This document shows positions 8,911-18,621 of a stretch of 64,000 nucleotides of DNA, in pieces. Made by a program: the position numbers and the translations under genes. The stretch is taken from the NCBI RefSeq assembly GCF_004366815.1, contig NZ_SORI01000008.1, forward strand, positions 24,034 to 88,033, given 5' to 3'. The stretch is from Aminivibrio pyruvatiphilus. GTDB taxonomy: Bacteria > Synergistota > Synergistia > Synergistales > Aminobacteriaceae. How positions within the stretch are numbered: the stretch's first letter is position 1; the number at the start of each line of letters is the position of its first letter. A model generated the notes under the pieces. The model was not told where the DNA came from. It did no database searches and worked only from the letters and a program-made list of their open reading frames with translations.

Positions 8911-8939
8911 ATTGTAATGAGCGGAAGCCGACTTGTCAA
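8911..8939 (-). promoter_or_regulatory. Sigma-70 promoter of the tRNA cluster
   Basis: On the minus strand TTGACA (8934-8939), a 17-bp spacer and TACAAT (8911-8916) lie about 18 bp upstream of tRNA-Ala. It overlaps, on the other strand, a weaker TTGTCA...GATAAT that could serve the divergent rqcH gene. Confidence 0.8.
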
Positions 8940-9001
8940 GCGCATTAAGGTGAGATAATCTAAGACTTTCAAATCGAAACAGTCGGGATAGGTGATGCAC
9001 C

Positions 9002-10690
9002 GTGTCCTTCGGACCGGAACTCTTTACAGCCATGATGCGCTCCTTTGAAGAAATGGTCCTCCCGTGCCGGATCGGGAAAATTGAAACAGGGGATACCTGG
9101 GCCGCATTCCGGCTATCCTCCGGAAAGGACCGATGGCTTCTCTTCTCGTGGAATCCCGGGAGCTACGGCTGCGGAATTGTGGGAGAAGACGGAATCTCCT
9201 CCCTGAAAAAAACGAGGGTCTCCCGGTCATCCTTCGGCGAGGGGCTGAAAAGAAACTTCCAGAACGCCTCGATTCTGTCGGTGCGCCAGCTGAACAGCGA
9301 CCGTGTCCTCGTTTTCGGCGCGGAACGGCTGGTGGGGGCAGGCTTCCCTGTACGGCTGAGTCTTGTGTTTGAAGGAACGGAGCGAAACAGCAACCTGGTC
9401 ATCCTGGACGAAACCGGCTCCATTCTCGAACCGGCAAAACATATCCACGGGGACATGAACAGGTACAGGATGATCATTCCCGGGGTCGCCTACACCCCCC
9501 CGCCGCCCATGAAGGGGAAACACCTCGGGGAAACGGGAGGACTTGAGGGACCGGAGGATCTGAGGGAACTCAGGGGCATCGGCAAAGGGCTCTCCGGACT
9601 CCTGACCCGCTCCTGGGACGGCCGCCCGGTAGGGTACTGGAACGACATGCTGGCACGCCTTCTGAGCGGAAAAGAGCAGGGGCTCATTCTTCAGCGGCAC
9701 GGTCCTCTCCTCACCGTTTTTCCCGAACCGCTCCCTTTCTGCGAAGTGCTCGCCGGTCCCATTCTTGAGCGATGCGGGGAGGAAGTGCTCTCGTCCTATT
9801 TTCTCGGACAGCGGGAACGGATCCTCTCGGGAGTGAAAAAGGCCCTGGAAAAAGAAATCAGGAGCCGGAAGCGGCACAGGGACGGTCTGGAAAACCAGAT
9901 CCGCCTCTCCGAACGGGGAAGCGAGTTCCTGAAGATGGGCAACCTGCTTCTTGCTGCAGCAGAACAGGTTCCCCCAAGGGCCCGGGAAGTTGAACTCCAG
10001 GACTGGGAAACAGGAGAGCCCGTACTGGTCCCCCTGGATGAAAATCTTTCTGCCTCCCGGAACGCCGAGCGGTATTTCAGAAAATACAAGAAGGGGAAGG
10101 TCGACAGGGAAGCCGTGAAAAAAGCCATCGGGGGCATCGACGAGGGCATCACCGAACTCCTGGAACAGCTGGAGGCGCTGGAATCCATCGATGATCCGGA
10201 CCTTCTCTCCGTATCAGCCCGGGACGTGATGGAGTGGCTCGCCCCGAAAAGAACGGCGGGCGGCAGGAAGCAAAAGTCGGCTCCCCCGCCCCACATACGG
10301 CTGGAAAACGGGGGCGATCTCATTTATATCGGACTGAACGCCCGGGGAAACCGGCACGTCACCTTCAAGGTCGCCGCTCCGACCGACCTCTGGTTCCACG
10401 TCCACGAGATACCGGGAGCCCACGTCATCCTCAGGACGGCGGGAAAAGACCAGGTGCCGGCGGATTCCTCACTGGAAATAGCCGCTTCCCTGGCGGCGTG
10501 GTTCAGCAGGGCGAAAAATTCGGGAAAAATCCAGGTGGACTACACGGAAAAGAAAAACGTCCGGTCCATTCCCGGAAGCGCTATCGCCCACGTGACCTAT
10601 GTTCATCCGAGGACGATCCTGGTCAGTCCGGACAGGTGGAAAGAATTTCCCGAAGCTGCCCGGTCAAGGCAGCTGGAAGACAGGATCTGA
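9002..10690 (+). CDS. rqcH: NFACT family protein (RqcH/Rqc2 homologue)
   Basis: 562 aa. NFACT proteins bind split 50S subunits carrying stalled peptidyl-tRNA and add C-terminal alanine tails for degradation. The N-terminal fibronectin-binding-like NFACT-N region includes LNSDRVLVFGAER and RNSNLVILDETG. A helical middle follows, then the C-terminal NFACT-R domain GLNARGNRHVTFKVA...DLWFHVHEIPGAHVIL. It starts at GTG 9002 with AGGTGATG just upstream. Its last 68 bp overlap the 3' end of rluD on the opposite strand. Confidence 0.88.
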   Translation: MSFGPELFTAMMRSFEEMVLPCRIGKIETGDTWAAFRLSSGKDRWLLFSWNPGSYGCGIVGEDGISSLKKTRVSRSSFGEGLKRNFQNASILSVRQLNSDRVLVFGAERLVGAGFPVRLSLVFEGTERNSNLVILDETGSILEPAKHIHGDMNRYRMIIPGVAYTPPPPMKGKHLGETGGLEGPEDLRELRGIGKGLSGLLTRSWDGRPVGYWNDMLARLLSGKEQGLILQRHGPLLTVFPEPLPFCEVLAGPILERCGEEVLSSYFLGQRERILSGVKKALEKEIRSRKRHRDGLENQIRLSERGSEFLKMGNLLLAAAEQVPPRAREVELQDWETGEPVLVPLDENLSASRNAERYFRKYKKGKVDREAVKKAIGGIDEGITELLEQLEALESIDDPDLLSVSARDVMEWLAPKRTAGGRKQKSAPPPHIRLENGGDLIYIGLNARGNRHVTFKVAAPTDLWFHVHEIPGAHVILRTAGKDQVPADSSLEIAASLAAWFSRAKNSGKIQVDYTEKKNVRSIPGSAIAHVTYVHPRTILVSPDRWKEFPEAARSRQLEDRI

Positions 10691-11627
10691 AGAAAAGCCG
10701 GTTCCCTGTCTTCGGATGAAGAAAAGACAGCTTCCATGAGTGCAGGAAAACCCTGCCCGCGGAAGCTGCCTTTTTTTTGTCGGCCCCGTAGAGCACGTCC
10801 CCCACGATGGGGTGCCCCATGGAACTCAGGTGGACCCGGATCTGGTGCGTTCTGCCCGTTGCGATGGAGCACTCCAGAAAGGAATAGCCGTCGCGGACCC
10901 ACAGTCTTCTGAAATCGGTGATCGCGTGCTTTCCGTCTTCAACCACGGCCATGCGGAGCCTGTTTGAGGGGCTTCGTCCGATGGGGGCCTCGATACGCCC
11001 CGAGGCGTTCTTCACCCTGCCGTGCACAAGGGCAAGATACAGTTTCCGGACTTCCCTCAGCCGGAACTGGTTCTGGAGGTTCTCCAGTATTTCCTGCTCC
11101 CTGGCGACCACCAGCAATCCTGACGTGGATGCGTCGAGCCGGTGCACTATTCCGGGACGGAGAACGTTGTTGAAGGAACCAAAGCTGCGGAAACGGTGAA
11201 GCAGCCCGTGCACAAGAGTTCCGTGCCGGTTTCCCGGTGCGGGATGGACCACCACACCGCTCGGCTTGTCGATCACGATAAGCCAGTCGTCTTCGTAGAC
11301 GACGCCGAAAGGGACCTCCTCCGGCTCGAGATCGAGAGCTTCCGGAGGAGGCACCGTTACTTCCGCCCGTATCCCGGGAACCATTTTCATTCCGGGCTTG
11401 GCCTTTTTTTCGGGAAGAAGGCGGACATTTCCTTCTTCCACGAGCTTTCTCGCGAAAGTCCTTGTAATCCCGAGTCTGGAGGATAGAAAGACATCAAGGC
11501 GAACCCCCCGGTCTTCCTCCCCGGCGGCAAGGAATTCCATTTCGGTTCCGGAATTTTCGGGTCCTCCCCCGTCGTCCTCATCATCGAGGGAAGAGAAGCC
11601 GGCGGGGGAAGAACGGTCCTGCATCAT
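10623..11627 (-). CDS. rluD: Ribosomal large subunit pseudouridine synthase, RluD/RluA family
   Basis: 334 aa from ATG 11627, 23 bp after the ileS stop. It has an N-terminal S4-like RNA-binding domain (GVRLDVFLSSRLGITRTFARKLVEEGNV) and the catalytic aspartate in HRLDASTSGLLVV. GRTHQIRVHLSSMGHPIVGD is the third family motif. It converts uridines in 23S rRNA to pseudouridine. The reading frame extends upstream into ileS, but that part has no similarity to the family. It overlaps the convergent rqcH 3' end. Confidence 0.92.
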   Translation of the reverse strand: MMQDRSSPAGFSSLDDEDDGGGPENSGTEMEFLAAGEEDRGVRLDVFLSSRLGITRTFARKLVEEGNVRLLPEKKAKPGMKMVPGIRAEVTVPPPEALDLEPEEVPFGVVYEDDWLIVIDKPSGVVVHPAPGNRHGTLVHGLLHRFRSFGSFNNVLRPGIVHRLDASTSGLLVVAREQEILENLQNQFRLREVRKLYLALVHGRVKNASGRIEAPIGRSPSNRLRMAVVEDGKHAITDFRRLWVRDGYSFLECSIATGRTHQIRVHLSSMGHPIVGDVLYGADKKKAASAGRVFLHSWKLSFLHPKTGNRLFFRSCLPAALTGQLREILSTCPD

Positions 11628-11649
11628 AAAGAAAGAACGACCGGCAGGC

Positions 11650-14433
11650 TCAGGCGGAGAGAACCGCCGAACACCTCGGGCAGAGCCCGTTTTCATCGCC
11701 TTCCTCGGTATACTGCCAGCACCTGGGGCATTTTTCACCCCCGGCCTTGTCCACTCCGATCCTGAGACCTGTCTCCTCGTCTTCCCGGACCACGGCCATA
11801 TCGCTGATCGTATCGACCCAGCGGAAGCCCGAGACGATGGAAAAGACCCGAAGATCTTCGTCGGTGAAAAGAGCGGCAGCCTCGGGGGCCCCGTTCCTCT
11901 CCACTTCTACCCTGGCGTCCAGCGAATGGCCGATGATGCCGGCGCTTCGCGCCTGCTCGAGGACCCGGCTCACCGCCGCTCGCACGGAGAGAACTTTTCC
12001 CCATTTTTCCTCAAGCTGCTTTCCTTCGGTCACCGCAAAGGTTTCCGGCCAGTCGGAGAGGAAAATGCTTTCGGGGAGCTTCGGATCAATCTTCCGCATC
12101 TCCTGCCAGACTTCCTCGGCGGTAAAGCTGAGGACCGGGGCCAGCATCCTGATGATCGCCGAAAGGACAAGCCACATGGCTGTCTGGCCGCTTCTCCTTG
12201 ACAGTGATTCGGCCCCGTCGGCGTACATCCTGTCCTTGCTGGAATCCAGATAGAAGGAGCTGAGTTCGTTCACGCAGAACTGGTGGATGGCGAAGGTCGG
12301 CACGTGGAACTCGTAATCGTCGTATGCTTCGTTCGCCCTTTCGATGACGCCGTTGAGCTTCTGCAGGATCCACCGGTCCATCTCCGTCATTTTTTCCACG
12401 GAAACGGAGTGACGCTCCGGGTCGAATCCCTTCAGGTTGGCGAGGAGGTACCGGGCCGTATTCCGGATTCTCCGGTAGGATTCGCTCAGATTTTTTATGA
12501 TCCCCTGGGAGATACGGATGTCATTCCGGTAGTCCGTGGAAGCCACCCACAGCCTCAGGATATCCGCCCCGTATTCGTTGATGACCTCCTGGGGTGCAAC
12601 CACGTTTCCCAGGGATTTCGACATCTTCTTGCCGTCGCCGTCGACGATGAATCCGTGGGTAAGCACCTGTTCGTAGGGAGGTCTGCCGTACATTCCCACG
12701 GAAGTGAGGAGGGACGTCTGGAACCAGCCGCGGTGCTGGTCGCTTCCCTCAAGGTACATGTCGGCGGGCCATTTCAGCTCCGGCCTGACCTTCAGCACGG
12801 CGGCGTGGCTCGATCCTGAATCGAACCACACGTCCATGATGTCCTTCTCCTTGGTCAGGTGCTTTCCGCCGCAGTGGGGGCAGAAACACAGATCGCCGAG
12901 GAGATCTTCGGGAGTCTTGCTCCACCAGGCGGAGCAGCCTTCTACCTCTACATGTTTCTGTACCGCAAGAATCCGGTCTTCGGTGAGGACGGGCTTTCCG
13001 CAGTCGTCACAGTAGAAGGCAGGGATGGGAACGCCCCAGATACGCTGTCTGCTGATGCACCAGTCGGACCGGTCTCGGACCATGTTGTAGATTCTTTCCT
13101 TGCCCCATTCCGGAATCCAGCGCACGTTCTCCTCGATGCACCGGAGGGCTTCAGCGCGAAAATCCGACACTGAGACGAACCACTGGTCCGTGGAACGGAA
13201 GATGACGGGTTTCTTGCACCGCCAGCAATGAGGGTAGGAGTGGGAAATGGAACCGTGGCCGAGAAGTCTGCCGCTTTCCGTCAGGATTTCCAGAATCCTT
13301 TTCGATCCGTCCTTGATCTGGAGGCCGTCCACCAGTCCGGTTCCCTGCTTGAAATATCCCTTGTCGTCCACGGGATTGTAGATCTCGATGCCGTATTTCA
13401 CTCCGGATTCGTAGTCTTCCACGCCGTGGCCGGGAGCAGTGTGGACACATCCCGTTCCCGTATCGAGAAGAACGTAATCAGCGAGAAGAATGAGGATTTC
13501 CCGGTCGGGGTAGAAGGGATGGACCGCTTTCTTTCCTTCGAGCTCCCTGCCCCTGACCGTCAGGATTTCTTCACCGAAGCTGAGTCCGGTTTCTTTTTCC
13601 ACGCTCTCCCTGAGGGCCTTTGCGAAAAGGTATACCTTTTCTCCGGAGCGGAAAAAGGAGTATTCATGATCCCCGCCGACGGCCACCGCCATGCTCGCGG
13701 GCAGCGTCCATGGCGTGGTGGTCCACACGATGACGTTCACGTCCAGGCCCGAGAGGGCGGGGTGAATCTCCCCGGCCCCTGGGAAGGAATAGGCGACGAA
13801 TATGGACGGAGACGTCTCGTCCCAGTACTCGATTTCCGCCGCAGCGAGGGCCGTCTGGCAGTCGATGCACCAGTAGACGGGTTTCTGTCCCTTGTAGACG
13901 AGCCCCTTTTTCACCAGCTCCGCGAAGGCGCCGAGCTGGGCCGCCTCGTACTGCGGATGGAGGGTCATGTAGGGGTTCTCCCAGTCACCGAGGACACCCA
14001 GGCGAATGAACTCCTCCCTCTGCACATCCCGGAACTGGAGAGCGTATTCCGTGCACTTCTCCCTGAGGAAAACGGGGTCCACCGTATCTTTGTTGACCTT
14101 CAGCGTCTTGAGAACGTGAAGCTCGATGGGAAGGCCGTGGGTATCCCAGCCGGGAACGTAGGGGGCATAATACCCCTTCATGGCCTTGAACTTGGGGATG
14201 AAATCCTTCAGTATTTTGTTGAAGGCGGTGCCTATGTGAATATGGCCGTTGGCATACGGGGGGCCGTCATGAAGGACAAAGGAAGGAGCGCCTTCCCTGT
14301 TTTTCAGCATTTTTCCGAAGATGTCCCGTTCTTTCCAGAATTCGAGGAAACCGGGTTCTCTTTTCGCAAGATTCGCCCTCATGGGAAAATCAGTTTCCGG
14401 AAGGTTCAGCGTGTTTTTGTAATCCGTATTCAT
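11650..14433 (-). CDS. ileS: Isoleucyl-tRNA synthetase
   Basis: 927 aa, normal for bacterial IleS, which charges tRNA-Ile and edits valine. The HIGH motif is PPYANGHIHIGT and KMSKS is DGKKMSKSLGN. The C-terminal zinc site is CPRCWQYTEEGDENGLCPRC. The start ATG 14433 was chosen because MNTDYKNTLNLPETDFPMR is the family N-terminus and AGGGGGT precedes it; the 34 upstream in-frame residues are not conserved. A 10-bp hairpin sits 30 bp before the start. Confidence 0.97.
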   Translation of the reverse strand: MNTDYKNTLNLPETDFPMRANLAKREPGFLEFWKERDIFGKMLKNREGAPSFVLHDGPPYANGHIHIGTAFNKILKDFIPKFKAMKGYYAPYVPGWDTHGLPIELHVLKTLKVNKDTVDPVFLREKCTEYALQFRDVQREEFIRLGVLGDWENPYMTLHPQYEAAQLGAFAELVKKGLVYKGQKPVYWCIDCQTALAAAEIEYWDETSPSIFVAYSFPGAGEIHPALSGLDVNVIVWTTTPWTLPASMAVAVGGDHEYSFFRSGEKVYLFAKALRESVEKETGLSFGEEILTVRGRELEGKKAVHPFYPDREILILLADYVLLDTGTGCVHTAPGHGVEDYESGVKYGIEIYNPVDDKGYFKQGTGLVDGLQIKDGSKRILEILTESGRLLGHGSISHSYPHCWRCKKPVIFRSTDQWFVSVSDFRAEALRCIEENVRWIPEWGKERIYNMVRDRSDWCISRQRIWGVPIPAFYCDDCGKPVLTEDRILAVQKHVEVEGCSAWWSKTPEDLLGDLCFCPHCGGKHLTKEKDIMDVWFDSGSSHAAVLKVRPELKWPADMYLEGSDQHRGWFQTSLLTSVGMYGRPPYEQVLTHGFIVDGDGKKMSKSLGNVVAPQEVINEYGADILRLWVASTDYRNDIRISQGIIKNLSESYRRIRNTARYLLANLKGFDPERHSVSVEKMTEMDRWILQKLNGVIERANEAYDDYEFHVPTFAIHQFCVNELSSFYLDSSKDRMYADGAESLSRRSGQTAMWLVLSAIIRMLAPVLSFTAEEVWQEMRKIDPKLPESIFLSDWPETFAVTEGKQLEEKWGKVLSVRAAVSRVLEQARSAGIIGHSLDARVEVERNGAPEAAALFTDEDLRVFSIVSGFRWVDTISDMAVVREDEETGLRIGVDKAGGEKCPRCWQYTEEGDENGLCPRCSAVLSA

Positions 14434-14462
14434 GCAGCTACCCCCTTGTGTAATAGGCGAAA

Positions 14463-14487
14463 CCGTCCCCTTGTGCCAAGGGGACGG
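14463..14487 (-). promoter_or_regulatory. Stable hairpin in the ileS leader
   Basis: Perfect 10-bp stem (14463-14472 with 14478-14487) and 5-nt loop, 30 bp upstream of the ileS start. No U tract follows on the minus strand, so it is a weak terminator at best. No T-box core sequence could be found near it. A -10-like TATGCT/TAAAAT lies upstream. Confidence 0.4.
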
Positions 14488-14603
14488 CATAAAAGTCGAG
14501 GCTATTTTAGCATAGCGGGGAAAAAATCCCCACACGAAGCCTTCCCGGGGATAATCCTTTTCCCCGCTGGTTTCGGGAAATCCCGGTCCGGGAGCGGAAA
14601 GAC

Positions 14604-15107
14604 TCAGAAAAGGCGGGACAGAAGCCGTCCGGCGATACTCGCCGTCTCCGCCCGGAAGAGCAGCACGCTGTCCGGAAACAGCCTGTAGAGCTCAAATTCC
14701 CTGCCGTCCAGAAACAGGGAATTTCTGCCGAGAAAACTGCTTCCCACCCTATACCTGATTGAAGGGAATACCGCTCTGCCGCCCTGCAGCGTCATCCATT
14801 CTTTTCCCGGAAGGAAGCGTCCGTTCCGGGGAGCTTCGGCGGGCAGCCCGGCGTTATGGGACCGGATGCGCTCTTCCCATTGACGGATGAGCCCGCCCAC
14901 CACCCGGTACTCCCCTTCCACGGGGGTCTGCTCCACCGAATGTATGAACCGGAGGACGAAGGGAAATCCCGGGGGGACAGCCCTGGCGAAGACTTCTTCG
15001 CCGCTGTCCCGTGAAACTTCCAGAAAATAGGAGGGAGCCGTCAGGATGCAGAGAAGGAACAATAAAAAAAAGACCACGAGAATCCTTTTGAAAAAGGGCT
15101 TCTTCAT
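14604..15107 (-). CDS. DUF1850 domain protein
   Basis: 167 aa with one N-terminal signal anchor (about residues 8-27) followed by an exported domain. FIHSVEQTPVEGEYRV and the downstream HNAGLP segment match the DUF1850 pattern, a family often encoded beside TRAP-type (TAXI) transporters. No transporter gene adjoins it here. It lies between tRNA-Arg(CCT) and ileS on the same strand. Function unknown. Confidence 0.72.
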   Translation of the reverse strand: MKKPFFKRILVVFFLLFLLCILTAPSYFLEVSRDSGEEVFARAVPPGFPFVLRFIHSVEQTPVEGEYRVVGGLIRQWEERIRSHNAGLPAEAPRNGRFLPGKEWMTLQGGRAVFPSIRYRVGSSFLGRNSLFLDGREFELYRLFPDSVLLFRAETASIAGRLLSRLF

Positions 15108-15150
15108 GGACTTTCACTCCGTTTCCTGTTCATGATGAACGGAAAATGTA

Positions 15151-15226
15151 TGGCGAGCCTGGGCCGATTCGAACGGCCGACCTACAGCTTAGGAGGCTGT
15201 CGCTCTATCCTCTGAGCTACAGGCCC
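15151..15226 (-). tRNA. tRNA-Arg (anticodon CCT)
   Basis: 76 nt with encoded CCA. Acceptor GGGCCTG/CAGGCTC (one G-U), loop CTCCTAA gives anticodon CCT (AGG). Confidence 0.96.
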
Positions 15227-15343
15227 GCTTTCATGCTGTTCACGAAAAAGAACCTGCCGCATACCCCTTTTCCGTGAACAGGGGACATAGTACCATCCCT
15301 CCGGCAAAAATTCAAGCCGCGGGGAAAAAACAGCCCGACCGGG

Positions 15344-15703
15344 TCAGCGCAGATGTTCCAGCCCGCCGAGGAACTCCATCAGCACGTTCGCATGGTTGTA
15401 GACAGGATCCTTCGCCCCGTACACGAGGGTGACCGTTCCCTGCAGTGCGTGTTCCAGGAGAATTTTCACAGGATTTGCATTCCCCGCAAGTTCTTCCAGG
15501 TACATGCTCCTGAAGGTTTCCCACTTCGCCGGGTCGTGGCAGAAGTCCTTTCTGAGTTCCGGGCTCGGGGCAATCTCCTTCAGCCAGAGGTCGATCCGGG
15601 CGGCATCTTTCGAAATACCCCGTGGCCAGAGCCTGTCCACAAGGATCCTGGTGCCGTCTTCCGGAGCGCTGGGCTCATACACCCGCTTCAGGACAAAATT
15701 CAC
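15344..15703 (-). CDS. DUF488 family protein (YeaO-like)
   Basis: 119 aa, the full length of the family. LVDRLWPRGISKDAARID, the W..EIAPS segment, and the C-terminal LVYGAKDPVYNHANVL are the conserved blocks. Start GTG 15703 is supported by GGAGG 8 bp upstream. It sits downstream of ribF, separated by about 65 bp. Biochemical function is not established. Confidence 0.85.
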   Translation of the reverse strand: MNFVLKRVYEPSAPEDGTRILVDRLWPRGISKDAARIDLWLKEIAPSPELRKDFCHDPAKWETFRSMYLEELAGNANPVKILLEHALQGTVTLVYGAKDPVYNHANVLMEFLGGLEHLR

Positions 15704-15768
15704 AGTCTTTTCCTCCCTCTCCGGCCCGCGGATCCCCCACCCGGCCGTGTTCGTTCCCCAGGGCCGCC

Positions 15769-16713
15769 TCAGCCCCGAAGAGCCGTTCCAAGCTGTTCGT
15801 AAAGCTCGGCCCGTCCCTGTGCAACTTCACTGAAAAGCCTTCCGGACAGACGGACATCCTCTTTCATCCGGAAAACAAGCTGCTCCGGCGAATCAAACTT
15901 TTCCTCGTCCCGCAGAAATTCCTCGAAGAAAACAGCGATTTTGTTGCCGTACAGAGATCCGTTGTAGCCGATAATATGCGTCTCCGCCCGTATTCCCCTG
16001 TCTTCCTGCCGGAAGGTGGGGTTCACGCCCACGTTGAGGGCCCCGGGCATCCACCTGGAGTCCACAAACACCGAAACGCAGTATACTCCTCTCCTCGGCA
16101 TCACCTTTTCCGGAGGATAATGAACGTTTGCCGTGGGAAAGCCGAGCTTCGCCCCTCTCCCGTCTCCGGGCACCACCGTTCCTTCAAAGAAAAAGGGATA
16201 TCCAAGAAGGCGCCTCGCCAGGGCGACGGAACCATGGGCCACATGGCTCCGTATTGAGCTGCTTCCCACCTTCTCCCCGTCAATGGAGAGAGGTTCGGCT
16301 TCCTCGAAGAGCCATCCCTTCGTCTGGGACCACTTCCGGAGGAAGGCCGTATCGCCTTCCCTGTTTCTGCCGAAACGGAAATCCTTCCCCACCACGATGC
16401 CCGTGACAGGAAGAAGCTCTTCAAGATAGACCAGGAATTCCGGCGGGGACATCAGGGCTGTTTTCGGGGTGAAGGGTATTTTCACCGTCCCTGGGATATG
16501 GAGGAAGCGGGCAAGAATATCTCGCTCCGGTTCGGTGAAGAGGACCGGAATTTCCCTGCCCTTTATCACGTTTCCGGGGTGGGGGGAAAAGGTGACCACT
16601 CCCCAGCCGCCGGCATTTTCCGGGGAGTGCCGCCCGGCCATGGAGGCCGCGGTCTCGAGAAGACGGCGGTGGCCGAGATGAAAGCCGTCGAAGGCACCGA
16701 GGATCAGGATCAT
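15769..16713 (-). CDS. ribF: Bifunctional riboflavin kinase / FAD synthetase
   Basis: 314 aa. Phosphorylates riboflavin to FMN and adenylylates FMN to FAD. The N-terminal adenylyltransferase nucleotide-binding site is GAFDGFHLGHRRLL (family GNFDGVHLGH). The C-terminal flavokinase domain contains the family block KLGFPTANVHYPPEKVMPRRGVY. The N-terminus is a few residues shorter than usual. GGAGG precedes ATG 16713, which overlaps the truB stop by 4 bp. Confidence 0.95.
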   Translation of the reverse strand: MILILGAFDGFHLGHRRLLETAASMAGRHSPENAGGWGVVTFSPHPGNVIKGREIPVLFTEPERDILARFLHIPGTVKIPFTPKTALMSPPEFLVYLEELLPVTGIVVGKDFRFGRNREGDTAFLRKWSQTKGWLFEEAEPLSIDGEKVGSSSIRSHVAHGSVALARRLLGYPFFFEGTVVPGDGRGAKLGFPTANVHYPPEKVMPRRGVYCVSVFVDSRWMPGALNVGVNPTFRQEDRGIRAETHIIGYNGSLYGNKIAVFFEEFLRDEEKFDSPEQLVFRMKEDVRLSGRLFSEVAQGRAELYEQLGTALRG

Positions 16714-17627
16714 GGATTCCCCTCCAGAGGGATGTTCATCCTGGGTTCGTAGAGGCCGCCGGGGAGCAGGTTCCCGAAGCTGAACACCCTTTCTCCGAGG
16801 ACGGCGGCCTTGCCCCCCGGATCCCCGTCTCCGGGAGAGAGCGTGACCAGGTCCGAAAGGGACACGGTCTTTCCAGCGAGAAGGTCGGCGTCCGTCCCGG
16901 GAGGGCAGGAGTAGGAGTAATACTGGACTGCCAGTTCGGAAAGGGGCCTGATCTCCCTTGAAAAATCCGCTTCTCCCGACTCGAGCCTGTCAAAGGCAAG
17001 GGCTTCGTCCTGCCGGAAGCGCCCGATGGATCGCCGCACAAGGGAGAGGACGTACGCCCCGCATCCCAGCGCCCTGCCTATGTCCCTGACTATGCTCCGA
17101 ACGTAGGTTCCCTTCCTGCAGCGTAGGCGGAGGGCGAAGGAGCGGTCCACCCCGTCTTCCTCCGTGAGGCGGATGGATGATATGTGCACCGGTCTGGGCG
17201 AAATGGCCGGGTTTTCACCTGACCGGGCGATTCTGTGAGCCCTCTCCCCGTTCACCCGGACTGCGGAAATGTCCGGAGGCGTCTGGAGGCGGGTTCCGAG
17301 AAAGGAGGGAAGAAGGGAGGCTGTCCTTCCGGCCGCATCCGGCGGGACGGGGCCCGAGAACACCGTGTCCCCTGAAAAGTCGTCGGTGGACCGCTCTTCT
17401 CCCAGCCGGAAACGGACGTCATAAACTTTAGGAAGCCCCATGACAAGGTCGCTTGTCCGGGTCGCCCCTCCCACAAGGAGGACAAGGAGTCCTTCGGCTG
17501 TGGAATCCAGGGTTCCTCCGTGCCCGACCTTAACCCCTTTTCCGAGGCGCCTGCGCAGTGCTGCCACGCAGGCGGTGCTGCGGATTCCCTCCGGTTTATC
17601 GAGCAGAAGCACTCCGCAGAGTGTCAT
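16710..17627 (-). CDS. truB: tRNA pseudouridine(55) synthase
   Basis: 305 aa. Makes pseudouridine 55 in the T loop of tRNAs. The catalytic motif is GHGGTLDSTAEGLL with the conserved aspartate, and LLLDKPEG is the family N-terminus. Start ATG 17627 follows GGAGGAG. Its start lies inside the 3' end of nrnA (overlap 32 bp), typical of this operon. Confidence 0.95.
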   Translation of the reverse strand: MTLCGVLLLDKPEGIRSTACVAALRRRLGKGVKVGHGGTLDSTAEGLLVLLVGGATRTSDLVMGLPKVYDVRFRLGEERSTDDFSGDTVFSGPVPPDAAGRTASLLPSFLGTRLQTPPDISAVRVNGERAHRIARSGENPAISPRPVHISSIRLTEEDGVDRSFALRLRCRKGTYVRSIVRDIGRALGCGAYVLSLVRRSIGRFRQDEALAFDRLESGEADFSREIRPLSELAVQYYSYSCPPGTDADLLAGKTVSLSDLVTLSPGDGDPGGKAAVLGERVFSFGNLLPGGLYEPRMNIPLEGNP

Positions 17628-18621
17628 TTTTCTCCTCCAGAAGAGCTGTGAGTGATGCGACGGCTTCCGACACGGGCAGGGGAAGTCTGCACCCCGCCGC
17701 CTGGGGATGTCCGCCGCCGCCGAAGGCGTGGGCGATTTCCGAGGCGGAAAGGGCGCCCCTTGAACGGAGGCTCGCCCTGACGCAGTCGTCATCCTCGATA
17801 AAAAAAACGGCAAAGGAGACGGACCTGACGGTGAGAAGCTCGTTTACCAGGAATTCCGTCTCGGCAGGATTGCTGCCGGTATCCAGAAAATCGGTCTTCC
17901 CGATCCAGGTTACGGCAGCGAAAGATCCGACGGACCGTACCCTTTCGAGGGCCCTGCCGCGAAGACGGAGTCCGCCCATGGTCCGGCTGCATCGAATAAG
18001 CTGGTCGATCTTTTCAGGGGCGACGCCGAGAGACAGAAGATCTGCCGCAGCCTGGTGCGTCCTTGGCGTGGTGCAGGAGAACGCAAAGTTGCCGCAGTCG
18101 GTGACAATGGCGGTGTAAAGGGCTTCCGCGGCCTCTAAAGGAATGGGTATCCCCCAGCTCCGGAGGAGCATCCAGCACATTTCCCCCACGGAGGAAGACG
18201 TCGGGTCCACCCATACGGCAGTTCCAAACCCCTCGTTATCATGATGGTGATCCATATTGACCAGGGGCACGCCCTCCGGAATTTCGGAAAGATCCGCCAC
18301 CGAACGGGCGGCGGTGGACGTGTCCAGGGCCACAACCACGGTGTCCCGGCAGAGGGACAGGGAACCGAGCGTCAGCCCGGGCAGAAAGCCGTCAGTCCCC
18401 GCAAGAAACAGGTAGCTGTCCGGCACGGGATCCGGACCTCCCCAGACAACATCCTTGCCCAGGGAGCGGCCCATGGACCACAGGGCGCTCCCGCAGCCGA
18501 GTGTATCGCCGTCGGGCTTGGTGTGGGAAAGCAGAATCCAGCGGGAGGCACCCGAAAGAAGAGAAATAATCCTTGCGGTCTGTTCGCTCCGGAAAAGGGG
18601 AACTGTCCCTTCCATAGTCAT
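17596..18621 (-). CDS. nrnA: Bifunctional oligoribonuclease / PAP phosphatase NrnA (DHH family)
   Basis: 341 aa. Degrades short RNA oligonucleotides and 3'-phosphoadenosine 5'-phosphate using Mn. The DHH-family motifs are SHTKPDGDTLGCG, the DTS aspartate, and VNMDHHHDNEGF. The C-terminal DHHA1 domain ends in FGGGGHPQAAGCRL. ATG 18621 overlaps the rbfA stop by 4 bp. The order rbfA-nrnA-truB-ribF is the classic arrangement. Confidence 0.93.
   Translation of the reverse strand: MTMEGTVPLFRSEQTARIISLLSGASRWILLSHTKPDGDTLGCGSALWSMGRSLGKDVVWGGPDPVPDSYLFLAGTDGFLPGLTLGSLSLCRDTVVVALDTSTAARSVADLSEIPEGVPLVNMDHHHDNEGFGTAVWVDPTSSSVGEMCWMLLRSWGIPIPLEAAEALYTAIVTDCGNFAFSCTTPRTHQAAADLLSLGVAPEKIDQLIRCSRTMGGLRLRGRALERVRSVGSFAAVTWIGKTDFLDTGSNPAETEFLVNELLTVRSVSFAVFFIEDDDCVRASLRSRGALSASEIAHAFGGGGHPQAAGCRLPLPVSEAVASLTALLEEKNDTLRSASAR

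Noticed and set aside
14434..14603. T-box leader for ileS
   Set aside because: No T-box core or specifier structure could be found; only a simple hairpin is present.
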